22,854 nucleotides of DNA from a virus: positions 1 through 22,854 of the IMG/VR virus record IMGVR_UViG_3300032092_000276. The stretch is one strand, 5' to 3'. The translations under genes were made by a program, and so were the position numbers. Positions 4,409-11,311 of this stretch are shown in pieces. Numbering within the stretch: the stretch's first letter is position 1; every line of letters begins with the position of its first letter. Under the pieces are notes generated by a model that was not told the DNA's origin, searched no databases, and saw only the letters and a program-made list of their open reading frames with translations.

Positions 4409-6910
4409 ATGGCAACTCCAGACCAGATCCAACGGCAATTCCAACGAGAGCTTCAGGCCCACCAGGAAGGCATCCAACGCCTTCACCTGGCCACATCCAA
4501 GGCCGAAGCACGCCAGTATGCCTCCAGCTCCATCTACGGGCAGAAACTCGTCGACCAGGGGCTGGGGGCCGCCATCGAGGCCATCGAATCGAAACGCTCC
4601 AAGATCGCTGCCGGCTCCACCGGGGAGTACGCGGCCCACGTTGCCCTCCTCGAGGGTGTGCCCTCTTCGACCTTGGCCCTGATCGTCCTCAAAACCACCA
4701 TCGATCTGGTCTTCGAAAAGCGTGATCGGTTCACCATTGGCACCCCCTACGCCAGCGTGGTTCATGCCATCGGCTCGCGGGCCTTCGATGAGTGTCTCCT
4801 GAGTCAATTCTCACAAGCTGAACCCGACGCCTACAATGGCACCAGAATCCACCGATCCAAAGGCTACGGCTACCGGGTGGCAAAGTACCGAGCCACCATG
4901 CGGCGCATTTCCCACGATGCCATCCGCTGGCCGGCAGGGTACAAGGTGAAAATAGGGGCTTGGCTCCTGGATCGGCTGTGCTCCGCCACCGGCTGGTTCC
5001 ATGCTGAGGAGGTGCGGACCAGCGGCCGAAAGACGCTCACCGTGCTGCGGCCTGCCCCTGAGGTCACCAAAGCCATCGAGGCCATGCTGCACGCCGCAGA
5101 GGCCGTCTCAGCCTGCTGCTGGCCCATGCTGTGCGAGCCCAACCCATGGGAGCCTGATCTGGCTGCCACCCCTGGAGGCTACCTGACCTCTGAGCTGCGA
5201 TCGGGGACCCGTTCCTGGCTCATCCGAGGAGTCAGTCATGCCAAGGTGTCTCGGAGCTTTCCACCTAAAGGGGGAACGCGAAACCGCGCCTCCCTAGATG
5301 ACGGTGAGGGGTCGGGAGACCCCACCTCCCAGACAGCTCTCCTAGCTGAACCAGCTATCTTAGCTATCTCTCCTGAATATCATGCCATCAATCCTGGGTC
5401 ACCAGATCTCCAGATTCCTGTCCGCTTCCTGAACACCATCCAACAGGTGGCCTACCAGATCAACCCCTCCATCCTGGAGGTCGCCATCAGGTGTCAGGAG
5501 GCCCGCCTCTCGATCGGATCCTTCCGGAACTCCGACCCTCTCCCCCTCCCTCACAAACCAGACCCCTGGGAGACGGCCTCTGAAAAGGAGAAGAAGGCCT
5601 ACAAGAAGGGTCGCGTCGAGGTCGAGGAGGAGAACTCCCTCCTGGCCCAGCGCAACTACCAGACCTCTGAGACCCTCTACATCGCCAAGATGTACCGGGA
5701 CGAGGAGTCATTTTTCTTCCCGTGGTCATTCGACTTCCGTGGTCGGGTCTATCCTCTCGCCAACCACCTCAACCCACAGGGCACCGATTTTGCTCGCTCC
5801 CTGCTGGTGTCGTCCTACTCCGGCCCTGCCGATCGGGAGTGGCTGGGTTTCCAGGTGGCCACCACCTTCGGCCTGGGAAAGGAGACCCTTCTGGAGCGTC
5901 AACGGTGGGTCGAGGATAACCGGGGCCTGATCGCCGGCATCGCCCGAGACCCTATGGGCACCATCTCCACCTGGCAGGGGGCCGACGAACCCTGGCAGTT
6001 CCTGGCCGCCTGCATCGAGTTCTACGCCTGCTTCATCGACTGCTCCAGGGCCTGGTCCAATCTCTTCGTGGGCTTCGACGCCACCTGCTCTGGCCTTCAG
6101 CATCTGGCAGCCCTCACCCGGGACCGTGGAGCTGCTGAGCTGGTCAACGTGGCTCCCACGCCCAAGCCCGCCGACGCCTACAAGACCGTGGCCGAGGCCT
6201 CAAAGCGATACCTCCTCGAGGCGTTCCACCCACTGATCACCCGCAAGCTCACCAAACGGGTCGTGATGTGCCTCCCCTACGGGCTCACCCAGAGCTCCGC
6301 CCGGGATTACCTTCGGCAGGCACTGCCCAAGGGTCATGGGATCCCACTGCCCGACCTGGTGGAGGCAGTCTACCGCAAGGCCATCCCAGAGGTCCTTCCA
6401 GGCCCCATGCGGGCCCGGGAGTGGATCCAGAAGGTGGTGAACCAGGTCTCCCAGGACACCGGCCGTCCTGTGGCCTTCACAAGCCCATCCGGCTTCCCAG
6501 TGATTCTGGACAAGCGGGTCTACCCTACAGAGCTGGTCGACACCAAGCTGCTGGGCCGCCGCATCAGGGTGACCGTGGCAGACTTCGATTCCACCACCGC
6601 TCCCCTCAACAACCGCAAGATCACCATCGGATCGGTGCCAAACCTGATCCACGCCTTCGATGCGGCCCTGCTGCACCTTGCCTTCGAGGAGTGGGAGAGG
6701 CCGATCGCCCTTGTTCACGACTGCATCTCGACTCTTTCCTGCGATGTTGGCTGGACAATGGACCACATCCGGGGAATCTTTGCTACGATGTACGAGGAAG
6801 ACCAGCTGGGCCGCTGGGCTGATCAGCTCGGAGTCCCTGTGGACCCTGATGTCATGATCGGAACCCTCGACCCAGCTGAAATCCGAGAATCCAACTACCT
6901 GTTCTGCTGA
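4409..6910 (+). CDS. T7-like single-subunit DNA-directed RNA polymerase
   Basis: The 833-residue enzyme (T7 gp1 is 883) transcribes middle and late phage genes. Visible signatures: DFRGRVYPL before the palm; motif A FVGFDATCSG with catalytic D557; motif B with K616 and Y624 at the same eight-residue spacing as T7 K631 and Y639; motif C VHDC with catalytic D771. The C-terminus is NYLFC, a hydrophobic foot comparable to T7's FAFA. Residues about 281-321 (5249-5371) form a Gly/Pro/Ala-rich segment with no counterpart I recall in T7 or cyanophage enzymes, and the DNA there can form strong hairpins. ATG 4409 lies three bases after the previous stop; the end overlaps the next ATG by one base. Confidence 0.97.
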   Translation: MATPDQIQRQFQRELQAHQEGIQRLHLATSKAEARQYASSSIYGQKLVDQGLGAAIEAIESKRSKIAAGSTGEYAAHVALLEGVPSSTLALIVLKTTIDLVFEKRDRFTIGTPYASVVHAIGSRAFDECLLSQFSQAEPDAYNGTRIHRSKGYGYRVAKYRATMRRISHDAIRWPAGYKVKIGAWLLDRLCSATGWFHAEEVRTSGRKTLTVLRPAPEVTKAIEAMLHAAEAVSACCWPMLCEPNPWEPDLAATPGGYLTSELRSGTRSWLIRGVSHAKVSRSFPPKGGTRNRASLDDGEGSGDPTSQTALLAEPAILAISPEYHAINPGSPDLQIPVRFLNTIQQVAYQINPSILEVAIRCQEARLSIGSFRNSDPLPLPHKPDPWETASEKEKKAYKKGRVEVEEENSLLAQRNYQTSETLYIAKMYRDEESFFFPWSFDFRGRVYPLANHLNPQGTDFARSLLVSSYSGPADREWLGFQVATTFGLGKETLLERQRWVEDNRGLIAGIARDPMGTISTWQGADEPWQFLAACIEFYACFIDCSRAWSNLFVGFDATCSGLQHLAALTRDRGAAELVNVAPTPKPADAYKTVAEASKRYLLEAFHPLITRKLTKRVVMCLPYGLTQSSARDYLRQALPKGHGIPLPDLVEAVYRKAIPEVLPGPMRAREWIQKVVNQVSQDTGRPVAFTSPSGFPVILDKRVYPTELVDTKLLGRRIRVTVADFDSTTAPLNNRKITIGSVPNLIHAFDAALLHLAFEEWERPIALVHDCISTLSCDVGWTMDHIRGIFATMYEEDQLGRWADQLGVPVDPDVMIGTLDPAEIRESNYLFC

Positions 6911-7155
6911 TGTCCTCCCGATCCAAAGATGCTGCTAAGCTGGCTGAGTTGGCCGCCAAGCATGAAGAAGCCGTCAGTCTAGTGCTTCGCCTCACTGAGT
7001 TCGTGAGGGAGATTGATACCCGTCTCTCAGCTGATCTCGAGCGGCCGAGTGCTGGCCTGCGCACCGGGCCTGCATGCCGAAATGGTGGCCGATCTGGCCC
7101 GCTGCAGCCCCTTGAGCGGCAGCAGTTATGGCGCCGCCGAACAGCGTGTAATTGA
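6910..7155 (+). CDS. Helical small protein, first part of a two-frame locus
   Basis: ATG 6910 overlaps the RNA polymerase stop by one base. The first 45 or so residues (MSSRSKDAAKLAELAAKHEE onward to RLSADLE) form a convincing amphipathic helix. After about position 7045 this frame becomes Arg/Pro/Gly-rich and not protein-like, while the +1 frame becomes helical and runs to 7252. Either two genes overlap, or one roughly 115-residue coiled-coil protein is made by a +1 shift near 7045-7085. A sequencing insertion is also possible. Given as the unshifted reading. Confidence 0.5.
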   Translation: MSSRSKDAAKLAELAAKHEEAVSLVLRLTEFVREIDTRLSADLERPSAGLRTGPACRNGGRSGPLQPLERQQLWRRRTACN

Positions 7156-7252
7156 ACTGGAGCAGGCCAATGATGATCTGGAACACCGACTGCTAAGTCT
7201 CGAAGGTTCCAGGGTTTCACCACCTCCATTCGACTACCTGCCTCCCATCTGA
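7082..7252 (+). CDS. Coiled-coil protein, second part of the two-frame locus
   Basis: In the +1 frame relative to 6910, ATG 7082 gives 56 residues including AAEQRVIELEQANDDLEHRL, a leucine-heptad coiled coil, and a Pro-rich end (SPPPFDYLPPI). No Shine-Dalgarno precedes ATG 7082, so it may be the second half of the protein that starts at 6910, reached by frameshift, rather than a separate gene. An 86-bp gap follows, holding a hairpin at 7258-7274 and a TCACAAGCC copy at 7288. Confidence 0.5.
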   Translation: MVADLARCSPLSGSSYGAAEQRVIELEQANDDLEHRLLSLEGSRVSPPPFDYLPPI

Positions 7253-7339
7253 CACCCGGGGCTGACCAGCCGCCCCACCCAAGGCCATCACAAGCCACTG
7301 GATCCATCACCCACCTTCTTTTCCCTTCAATCAGCCATC

Positions 7340-7654
7340 ATGGCCCTATCCAAGCGCGACGAGTCCAAGATCGGAACCTTCGCCTTTCATGATCCCAAAC
7401 CAGCCGAGCTCTTTGAGCCTACTCAGATCGGTGCAATCAGCATCTTCCAATACGGCGTCAACACTGCGGGCGATGCTCTGAAGTGCATCGGCACCCCTTA
7501 CAAGATCCGCTTCGAGCGCTCCGTGACTGACCAGGCCATTAAGACAGCTAAGAAAGTTGTCAAGGAGCTCAACGCTGGGACCTTTGACGTTGATTCCCCT
7601 GTGATCTGCATCCCAACCGGCCGCCCCCGTGGCCGCCAGAAGGTGGCAGTATGA
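7340..7654 (+). CDS. Hypothetical protein with basic C-terminus
   Basis: The 104-residue protein starts at ATG 7340. It has a mixed alpha/beta core (IGTFAFHDPKP, ISIFQYGVN, YKIRFERSV) and a basic C-terminal tail (PTGRPRGRQKVAV), which could contact nucleic acid. It follows an 86-bp gap that contains a GGGGCT/AGCCgCC hairpin (7258-7274), one dispersed 9-mer and a pyrimidine-rich run, so a promoter or processing site may lie there. It ends in an ATGA overlap with the membrane protein gene. No family recognised. Confidence 0.75.
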   Translation: MALSKRDESKIGTFAFHDPKPAELFEPTQIGAISIFQYGVNTAGDALKCIGTPYKIRFERSVTDQAIKTAKKVVKELNAGTFDVDSPVICIPTGRPRGRQKVAV

Positions 7655-7806
7655 ACAGCTTCAGCGTATTATTGGCGGTTCTGTTCATTGGACTCAAGCT
7701 CACAGGTCACGTTGCTTGGCCTTGGCTTTGGGTGCTGGCTCCCGTCTGGATCCCCGCAGCCCTTGTTTTTGGGACGCTGCTTGCTGCGGCCATTCTCAAT
7801 CGCTGA
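7651..7806 (+). CDS. Small membrane protein, Fragile-X-F (Tmemb_185A) type
   Basis: ATG 7651 (ATGA overlap) to TGA 7804-7806 encodes 51 residues. The string FIGLKLTGHVAWPWLWVLAP closely follows the phage pattern LKLxGxIxWxWxWVLxPLW seen in short proteins annotated as transmembrane Fragile-X-F. There are two hydrophobic segments, about residues 4-18 and 22-47, probably both in the host inner membrane. Such proteins are common in phages but their role is unknown to me. A 53-bp G/C-rich spacer separates it from the next gene. Confidence 0.75.
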   Translation: MNSFSVLLAVLFIGLKLTGHVAWPWLWVLAPVWIPAALVFGTLLAAAILNR

Positions 7807-7859
7807 TCCCCTTTCACCACGTCCCGGGGGGCCTTGTGCTCCCCTCCGATAACCAACCT

Positions 7860-8126
7860 ATGGCTTCCTTCGAGGAGATCGCCGAACTGGCCTCCGACAT
7901 CAACACCGCTCTTGGCACGACCATCGATCCGGATTCCCTGGAGCACATCATCGAAACTCACCTGGTGGAGGACTTCCCTGATGTCCCCATCCAGGAGGTT
8001 AAGGAGCAGGTCTTCAACGCTATCCTCCTTTCTGACGCCCTGGTGGCTGCTCAGGATGGTGAAAGCATCGAGACCATCGAAGCTGAGGTAAACCAGACCG
8101 CTGAAAAGCTGGGGGTGGAAGCGTGA
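7860..8126 (+). CDS. Acidic helical hypothetical protein
   Basis: ATG 7860 gives 88 residues; the frame is open further upstream but that part overlaps the membrane protein gene in another frame. The product is acidic and helical (start MASFEEIAELASDINTALG, then PIQEVKEQVFNAILLSDAL). It ends in a GTGA overlap with the next small gene, just upstream of the ssDNA-binding protein. It may work with DNA replication proteins, but only position suggests this. Confidence 0.75.
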   Translation: MASFEEIAELASDINTALGTTIDPDSLEHIIETHLVEDFPDVPIQEVKEQVFNAILLSDALVAAQDGESIETIEAEVNQTAEKLGVEA

Positions 8127-8296
8127 GTTTCCCAGGCCCATCCGCCCGCTCCGAACTCACTGATCTCGAGAAGAGCCTGGTGGACACCCACTGGGATGAC
8201 TCCCTCGATGGTGATCGCACCAACTTTGAGGCCGTCGAGATCTTCCTCGATCCCTTCCTGAACACCATCCGCCTTCAACAATCCAATGAGTCTTAA
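8123..8296 (+). CDS. Small acidic hypothetical protein, GTG start
   Basis: GTG 8123 overlaps the previous TGA as GTGA, and the frame runs to TAA 8294-8296, 57 residues. The sequence is acidic, with DLEKSLVDTHWDDSLDGD and a final helix (AVEIFLDPFLNTIRLQQ). It overlaps the start of the ssDNA-binding protein gene by 11 bases. The other frames here are shorter or less protein-like. No family recognised. Confidence 0.6.
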   Translation: MSFPGPSARSELTDLEKSLVDTHWDDSLDGDRTNFEAVEIFLDPFLNTIRLQQSNES

Positions 8297-8846
8297 ATAC
8301 ACCGACTTTGTCCTCACCACCAAACTCGAGGGTTTCATCTCCCTCAAGCCCTCCGGCAAGTACAACAACTGCCGCATTGGGTTCACCCTGAGCGACGAGG
8401 ATTTCGATCAATTCGAGGATGAATACACCAAAGCCCTCGATGCTGGAACCGCTGAGATCCTCAGCAAATTCCCGGGGTCTCGTGTTGGTGTTGAGGCCCA
8501 GCCTTGGGGCGAGGATGGCTGCATCAAGTACAGCTACGGCAACCCAGATCCTGGTCCAGAGGATTCCAAGAAGCCCGACTTCCTGTGGGTCCATGGCCCA
8601 GACAACCTACCCTTCGACCTCTCAACGATGGTCCTGGAGGGCAGTACGGTTCAGCTGGCCATCCGCCTTAAGCCCTACGTCTTCGGCAAGAAGGTGGGTC
8701 TCTCGCTTCGTATCCGTGCAGGCAAGATCATCAGCGTGGTTTCCAAGGGTCAAGCACCGCCGCCTGTGACCAAGGATGAGGCTGCCTCCCTGTTTGGCGC
8801 TGGCCCAGTGCTCGAACCTGAAGACGACGACGACATTCCCTTCTGA
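8286..8846 (+). CDS. Single-stranded DNA-binding protein, T7 gp2.5-like
   Basis: The 186-residue protein starts at ATG 8286. Its N-terminal part has the beta-rich look of an OB fold (TDFVLTTKLEGFISLKPS, QLAIRLKPYVFGKKVGLSL). It ends in an acidic tail closing with a Phe, DDDDIPF, the hallmark by which T7 gp2.5 and bacterial SSBs contact polymerase and helicase. It coats replication-fork ssDNA and would coordinate the phage polymerase and primase-helicase encoded downstream. Position before endonuclease I is the same as in T7 (genes 2.5 and 3). T7 gp2.5 has 232 residues, so this is shorter. Confidence 0.85.
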   Translation: MSLKYTDFVLTTKLEGFISLKPSGKYNNCRIGFTLSDEDFDQFEDEYTKALDAGTAEILSKFPGSRVGVEAQPWGEDGCIKYSYGNPDPGPEDSKKPDFLWVHGPDNLPFDLSTMVLEGSTVQLAIRLKPYVFGKKVGLSLRIRAGKIISVVSKGQAPPPVTKDEAASLFGAGPVLEPEDDDDIPF

Positions 8847-8851
8847 TACCC

Positions 8852-9217
8852 ATGCCGGCCTTCCGATCCAAGCTCGAGGCTACAGTCTGGGCAACGATCG
8901 AGGAGGCCCAACCGGGTGCCCAGTTCGAAAGCCTCAAGTTGCCGTACACCCTCGACCATACATACACTCCAGACATCATCCTGCCTAATGGGGTGATCCT
9001 GGAGGTCAAAGGGAAGTTCATCCAAAAGGGTCATGATTGTCGCCCTAAAATGCTGGCAATTAAGAAGGCCTTTCCGGACCTAGACATCCGGTTCATCCTG
9101 CAAACCCCTGGGGCACCCGTTGCCCCTCGGGCCAAGATGACTCACTCTGAGTGGTGTGATAAGCATGGCTTCAAGTGGTGTCATTACAAAACTATCCCCC
9201 CTGCATGGCTCCTGTAA
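8852..9217 (+). CDS. Endonuclease I, T7 gp3-like Holliday junction resolvase
   Basis: The 121-residue enzyme (T7 gp3: 149) starts at ATG 8852. The active-site set is visible: E9 in KLEATV, D41 in TYTPDIILPNG, and E51 and K53 in EVKGKF, matching T7 E20, D55, E65 and K67. It resolves branched DNA and helps degrade host DNA for reuse. The last 13 bases overlap the primase-helicase start. No lysozyme/amidase gene (T7 gp3.5) follows, unlike T7. Confidence 0.95.
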   Translation: MPAFRSKLEATVWATIEEAQPGAQFESLKLPYTLDHTYTPDIILPNGVILEVKGKFIQKGHDCRPKMLAIKKAFPDLDIRFILQTPGAPVAPRAKMTHSEWCDKHGFKWCHYKTIPPAWLL

Positions 9218-10809
9218 ATCACGATGAGCAAGACTCCGAGTTCGTTCGGCACATCTCGTGCCCTTCCTGTGGGTCTTCTGATGCAAACTCCCTCTACACC
9301 GACGGACATGAGCATTGTTTTACCTGCGGCCGACACACCGGGCCTAAGGGTGATCAGGTCCAGTCACAGGCGCCGGCCGTTGACCTCCCTGGAGAGGTCA
9401 TGGCTCTCAAGTCGAGAGGACTTACTGCTGAGACTTGCCGCAAGTTTGGCGTGCGTCTCGATGCCACCAAGAAACGCATCATTCTTCCGTACCACGACGA
9501 CACCGGACGACTTGTAGCCTACAAGTCCAAGTACCAGGACAAGACCCATCCGGTCACGGGTGATCTTCCTGGGACCCTCTTCGGCCAGCATCTCTTCGGA
9601 GGGGGTAAGTCCCTCGTAATCACCGAGGGCGAGCTTGACGCTCTGGCGGTCTACCAGTGCCGACCCAACTGGCCTGTCGTCTCGGTCCCCTTGGGGGCCA
9701 AGGCCGCCAAGAAGGCCATCCAGGCTAACCTCAAGTACCTCCTCAACTTCGAGGAGATCATCCTGTTCTTCGATAACGACGACGCGGGCCTAGCAGCAGC
9801 GCAAGAATGCGCCCCTCTGCTTCCCGGTGCTCGGACGTTCATTGCCACAGCTGCGCCCCTCAAGGACGCCAATGAAGCCCTCCTCGCTGCCCCTGAGAAT
9901 GTCCGTCAAGCAATCTGGAACAAGAAGCCCTGGCGCCCTGCAGCTGTGGTTTCCGGTGAATCGCTCTTTGCGCTCGTTTCTTCCCCACTTCGCGGGCGGG
10001 ATGCTCTGTGGCCTTATAGTGAGCTCAATGAGCTTACCGGCGGTCTCCGTAGGGGTGAGCTCGTTACTCTTACGGCCGGCACAGGCGTTGGTAAGTCCAC
10101 TTTCTGCGGTGAAACAGCCCAATCCCTAGTTCAGCAAGGTGAGAAGATTGGCTATGTGGCCCTCGAGGAATCCCTCCAGCGGACGGCCCTGAGGCTTATG
10201 ACGGTCGAGGCCTCCAGGCCCCTGCACCTCAACAATGAGATCCCTCCCGAGGACCTCCGAAAGGCCTTCGACAATTCAGTCGGATCAGGCCGGGTGGTCT
10301 TCAACTCTGGCTTCAGGGCCGTCGACCCGGTGGAGCTCCTGAACGAGCTACGCTTCATGGTCATGGCTGAGGAGTGCCACTGGCTCTTCGTGGATCACCT
10401 GAGCATTTTGATCTCAGGCAACGACGAGGGGGATGAGAGGAAGCTGATCGATGTCACCATGACAAAGCTGCGGCAATTCGTCGAAGAGACGAACTGTGGC
10501 ATGTTCCTCATCAGCCATCTCACCGGGGTCCAGGGAGGAGGCAAAGGCCACGAGAGCGGCGGACGGGCCCACCTCAGTCAACTCCGAGGCAGTCGCTCCA
10601 TCGGTCAGCTCTCTGACATCGTGATCGCCCTGGAGCGTGACCTGGAGGAAGGTGAGAACGGCACCTTGGTGCGCGTCCTCAAGAACCGCCACAACGGGCG
10701 CACCGGCCCAGCCGGGAAGGTGTGCTACAATTCAGAGACCGGACGGATGCTTGAAGATCTCTCCGGCTACTTTCCACCCACACAAGAAAAGGAGGAATCT
10801 CCATTTTGA
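9205..10809 (+). CDS. Primase-helicase, T7 gp4-like
   Basis: From ATG 9205 the protein has 534 residues (T7 gp4A: 566); an earlier in-frame GTG at 9175 lies deeper inside the endonuclease gene. Domains in order: zinc-binding CPSC...CFTC (C19, C22, C38, C41); TOPRIM primase with EGELD (from E141) and FFDNDDAG (D190 and following); RecA-like helicase with Walker A GTGVGKST (292-299) and a Walker B region WLFVDHLSIL. It unwinds the fork as a hexamer and makes primers for the phage DNA polymerase. The C-terminus is short and acidic, ending in SPF. AAGGAGG near the 3' end serves the next small gene. Confidence 0.97.
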   Translation: MAPVNHDEQDSEFVRHISCPSCGSSDANSLYTDGHEHCFTCGRHTGPKGDQVQSQAPAVDLPGEVMALKSRGLTAETCRKFGVRLDATKKRIILPYHDDTGRLVAYKSKYQDKTHPVTGDLPGTLFGQHLFGGGKSLVITEGELDALAVYQCRPNWPVVSVPLGAKAAKKAIQANLKYLLNFEEIILFFDNDDAGLAAAQECAPLLPGARTFIATAAPLKDANEALLAAPENVRQAIWNKKPWRPAAVVSGESLFALVSSPLRGRDALWPYSELNELTGGLRRGELVTLTAGTGVGKSTFCGETAQSLVQQGEKIGYVALEESLQRTALRLMTVEASRPLHLNNEIPPEDLRKAFDNSVGSGRVVFNSGFRAVDPVELLNELRFMVMAEECHWLFVDHLSILISGNDEGDERKLIDVTMTKLRQFVEETNCGMFLISHLTGVQGGGKGHESGGRAHLSQLRGSRSIGQLSDIVIALERDLEEGENGTLVRVLKNRHNGRTGPAGKVCYNSETGRMLEDLSGYFPPTQEKEESPF

Positions 10810-10925
10810 CCAAGCAACGCAAGCGAGTGGACATCAAGGCTATCCTGAAAGACCCGAAGCTCGCTAAAGAGCTGATGGATGGAGCCACCGACTTCATCTG
10901 CAAGGTGGAGCGCATCCGAGAATGA
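10806..10925 (+). CDS. 39-residue basic/helical protein, TTG start
   Basis: TTG 10806 overlaps the primase-helicase stop and follows a strong AAGGAGG by about ten bases, which supports initiation at this rare codon. The product begins MTKQRKRVDIKAILKDP and reads to TGA 10923-10925, which overlaps the next ATG as ATGA. The VDIxAIL-DP...ELM pattern resembles tiny proteins I recall next to replication genes in podoviruses. It is basic at the N-terminus and could bind DNA or the replisome. Function unknown. Confidence 0.7.
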   Translation: MTKQRKRVDIKAILKDPKLAKELMDGATDFICKVERIRE

Positions 10926-11311
10926 AACTCAATCCTGACCTCGCTGAGTCTCTTGTCCGATCTCTGGTCTTCGCAGGGGGCACGCAAGAAATAATGATTA
11001 CCGGCTCTATTGCTATCGGCGCGACCTTCCACACTGCTGCCTTGGATTTAGATTTCGTCTGTCACTCCCGAGATTTTACTCATCTTCGTGGTTCCTGGGA
11101 GGAGAGCCCGTACTTTGTCGGCCAAAGCTACAAGAAAGACATAGATGGGATCCCATTCAATGCTATTGTTGTAGCAAGTGTAGGGGAGTTCCAGGCCTGG
11201 AAAATCGCAACCAAGGCCCTCTATAACCCAAACAAGAAATGGCCGAGCAAGTCCCAGAGGATTGCTGCATTCCAACCTATACTCACTGCAGCCCGTGAGG
11301 TACTTTGCTGA
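10922..11311 (+). CDS. Nucleotidyltransferase-fold protein
   Basis: The 129-residue protein starts at ATG 10922 with an ATGA overlap. GSIAIG (G28, S29) followed by LDLDF (D42, D44) matches the hG[GS]...DhD signature of the Pol-beta/MNT nucleotidyltransferase superfamily. A third acid could come from the D-G-I-P-F region after a two-strand segment. Such proteins transfer NMP groups to proteins, RNAs or small molecules; members include MNT-type antitoxins and AMPylators. It is placed between primase-helicase and DNA polymerase and its TGA overlaps the polymerase ATG. The substrate is unknown. Base composition is slightly AT-richer than its neighbours, which suits acquisition. Confidence 0.65.
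   Translation: MKLNPDLAESLVRSLVFAGGTQEIMITGSIAIGATFHTAALDLDFVCHSRDFTHLRGSWEESPYFVGQSYKKDIDGIPFNAIVVASVGEFQAWKIATKALYNPNKKWPSKSQRIAAFQPILTAAREVLC

Noticed and set aside
5249-5371. Group I intron or intein in the RNA polymerase gene
   Set aside because: The segment is only about 120 bases, in frame, with no intein splice motifs or homing endonuclease and no recognisable intron core.
6200-6766. Antisense and +1-frame ORFs across the RNA polymerase C-terminal half
   Set aside because: They lie opposite or out of frame with strongly conserved polymerase motifs and have low-complexity sequence.
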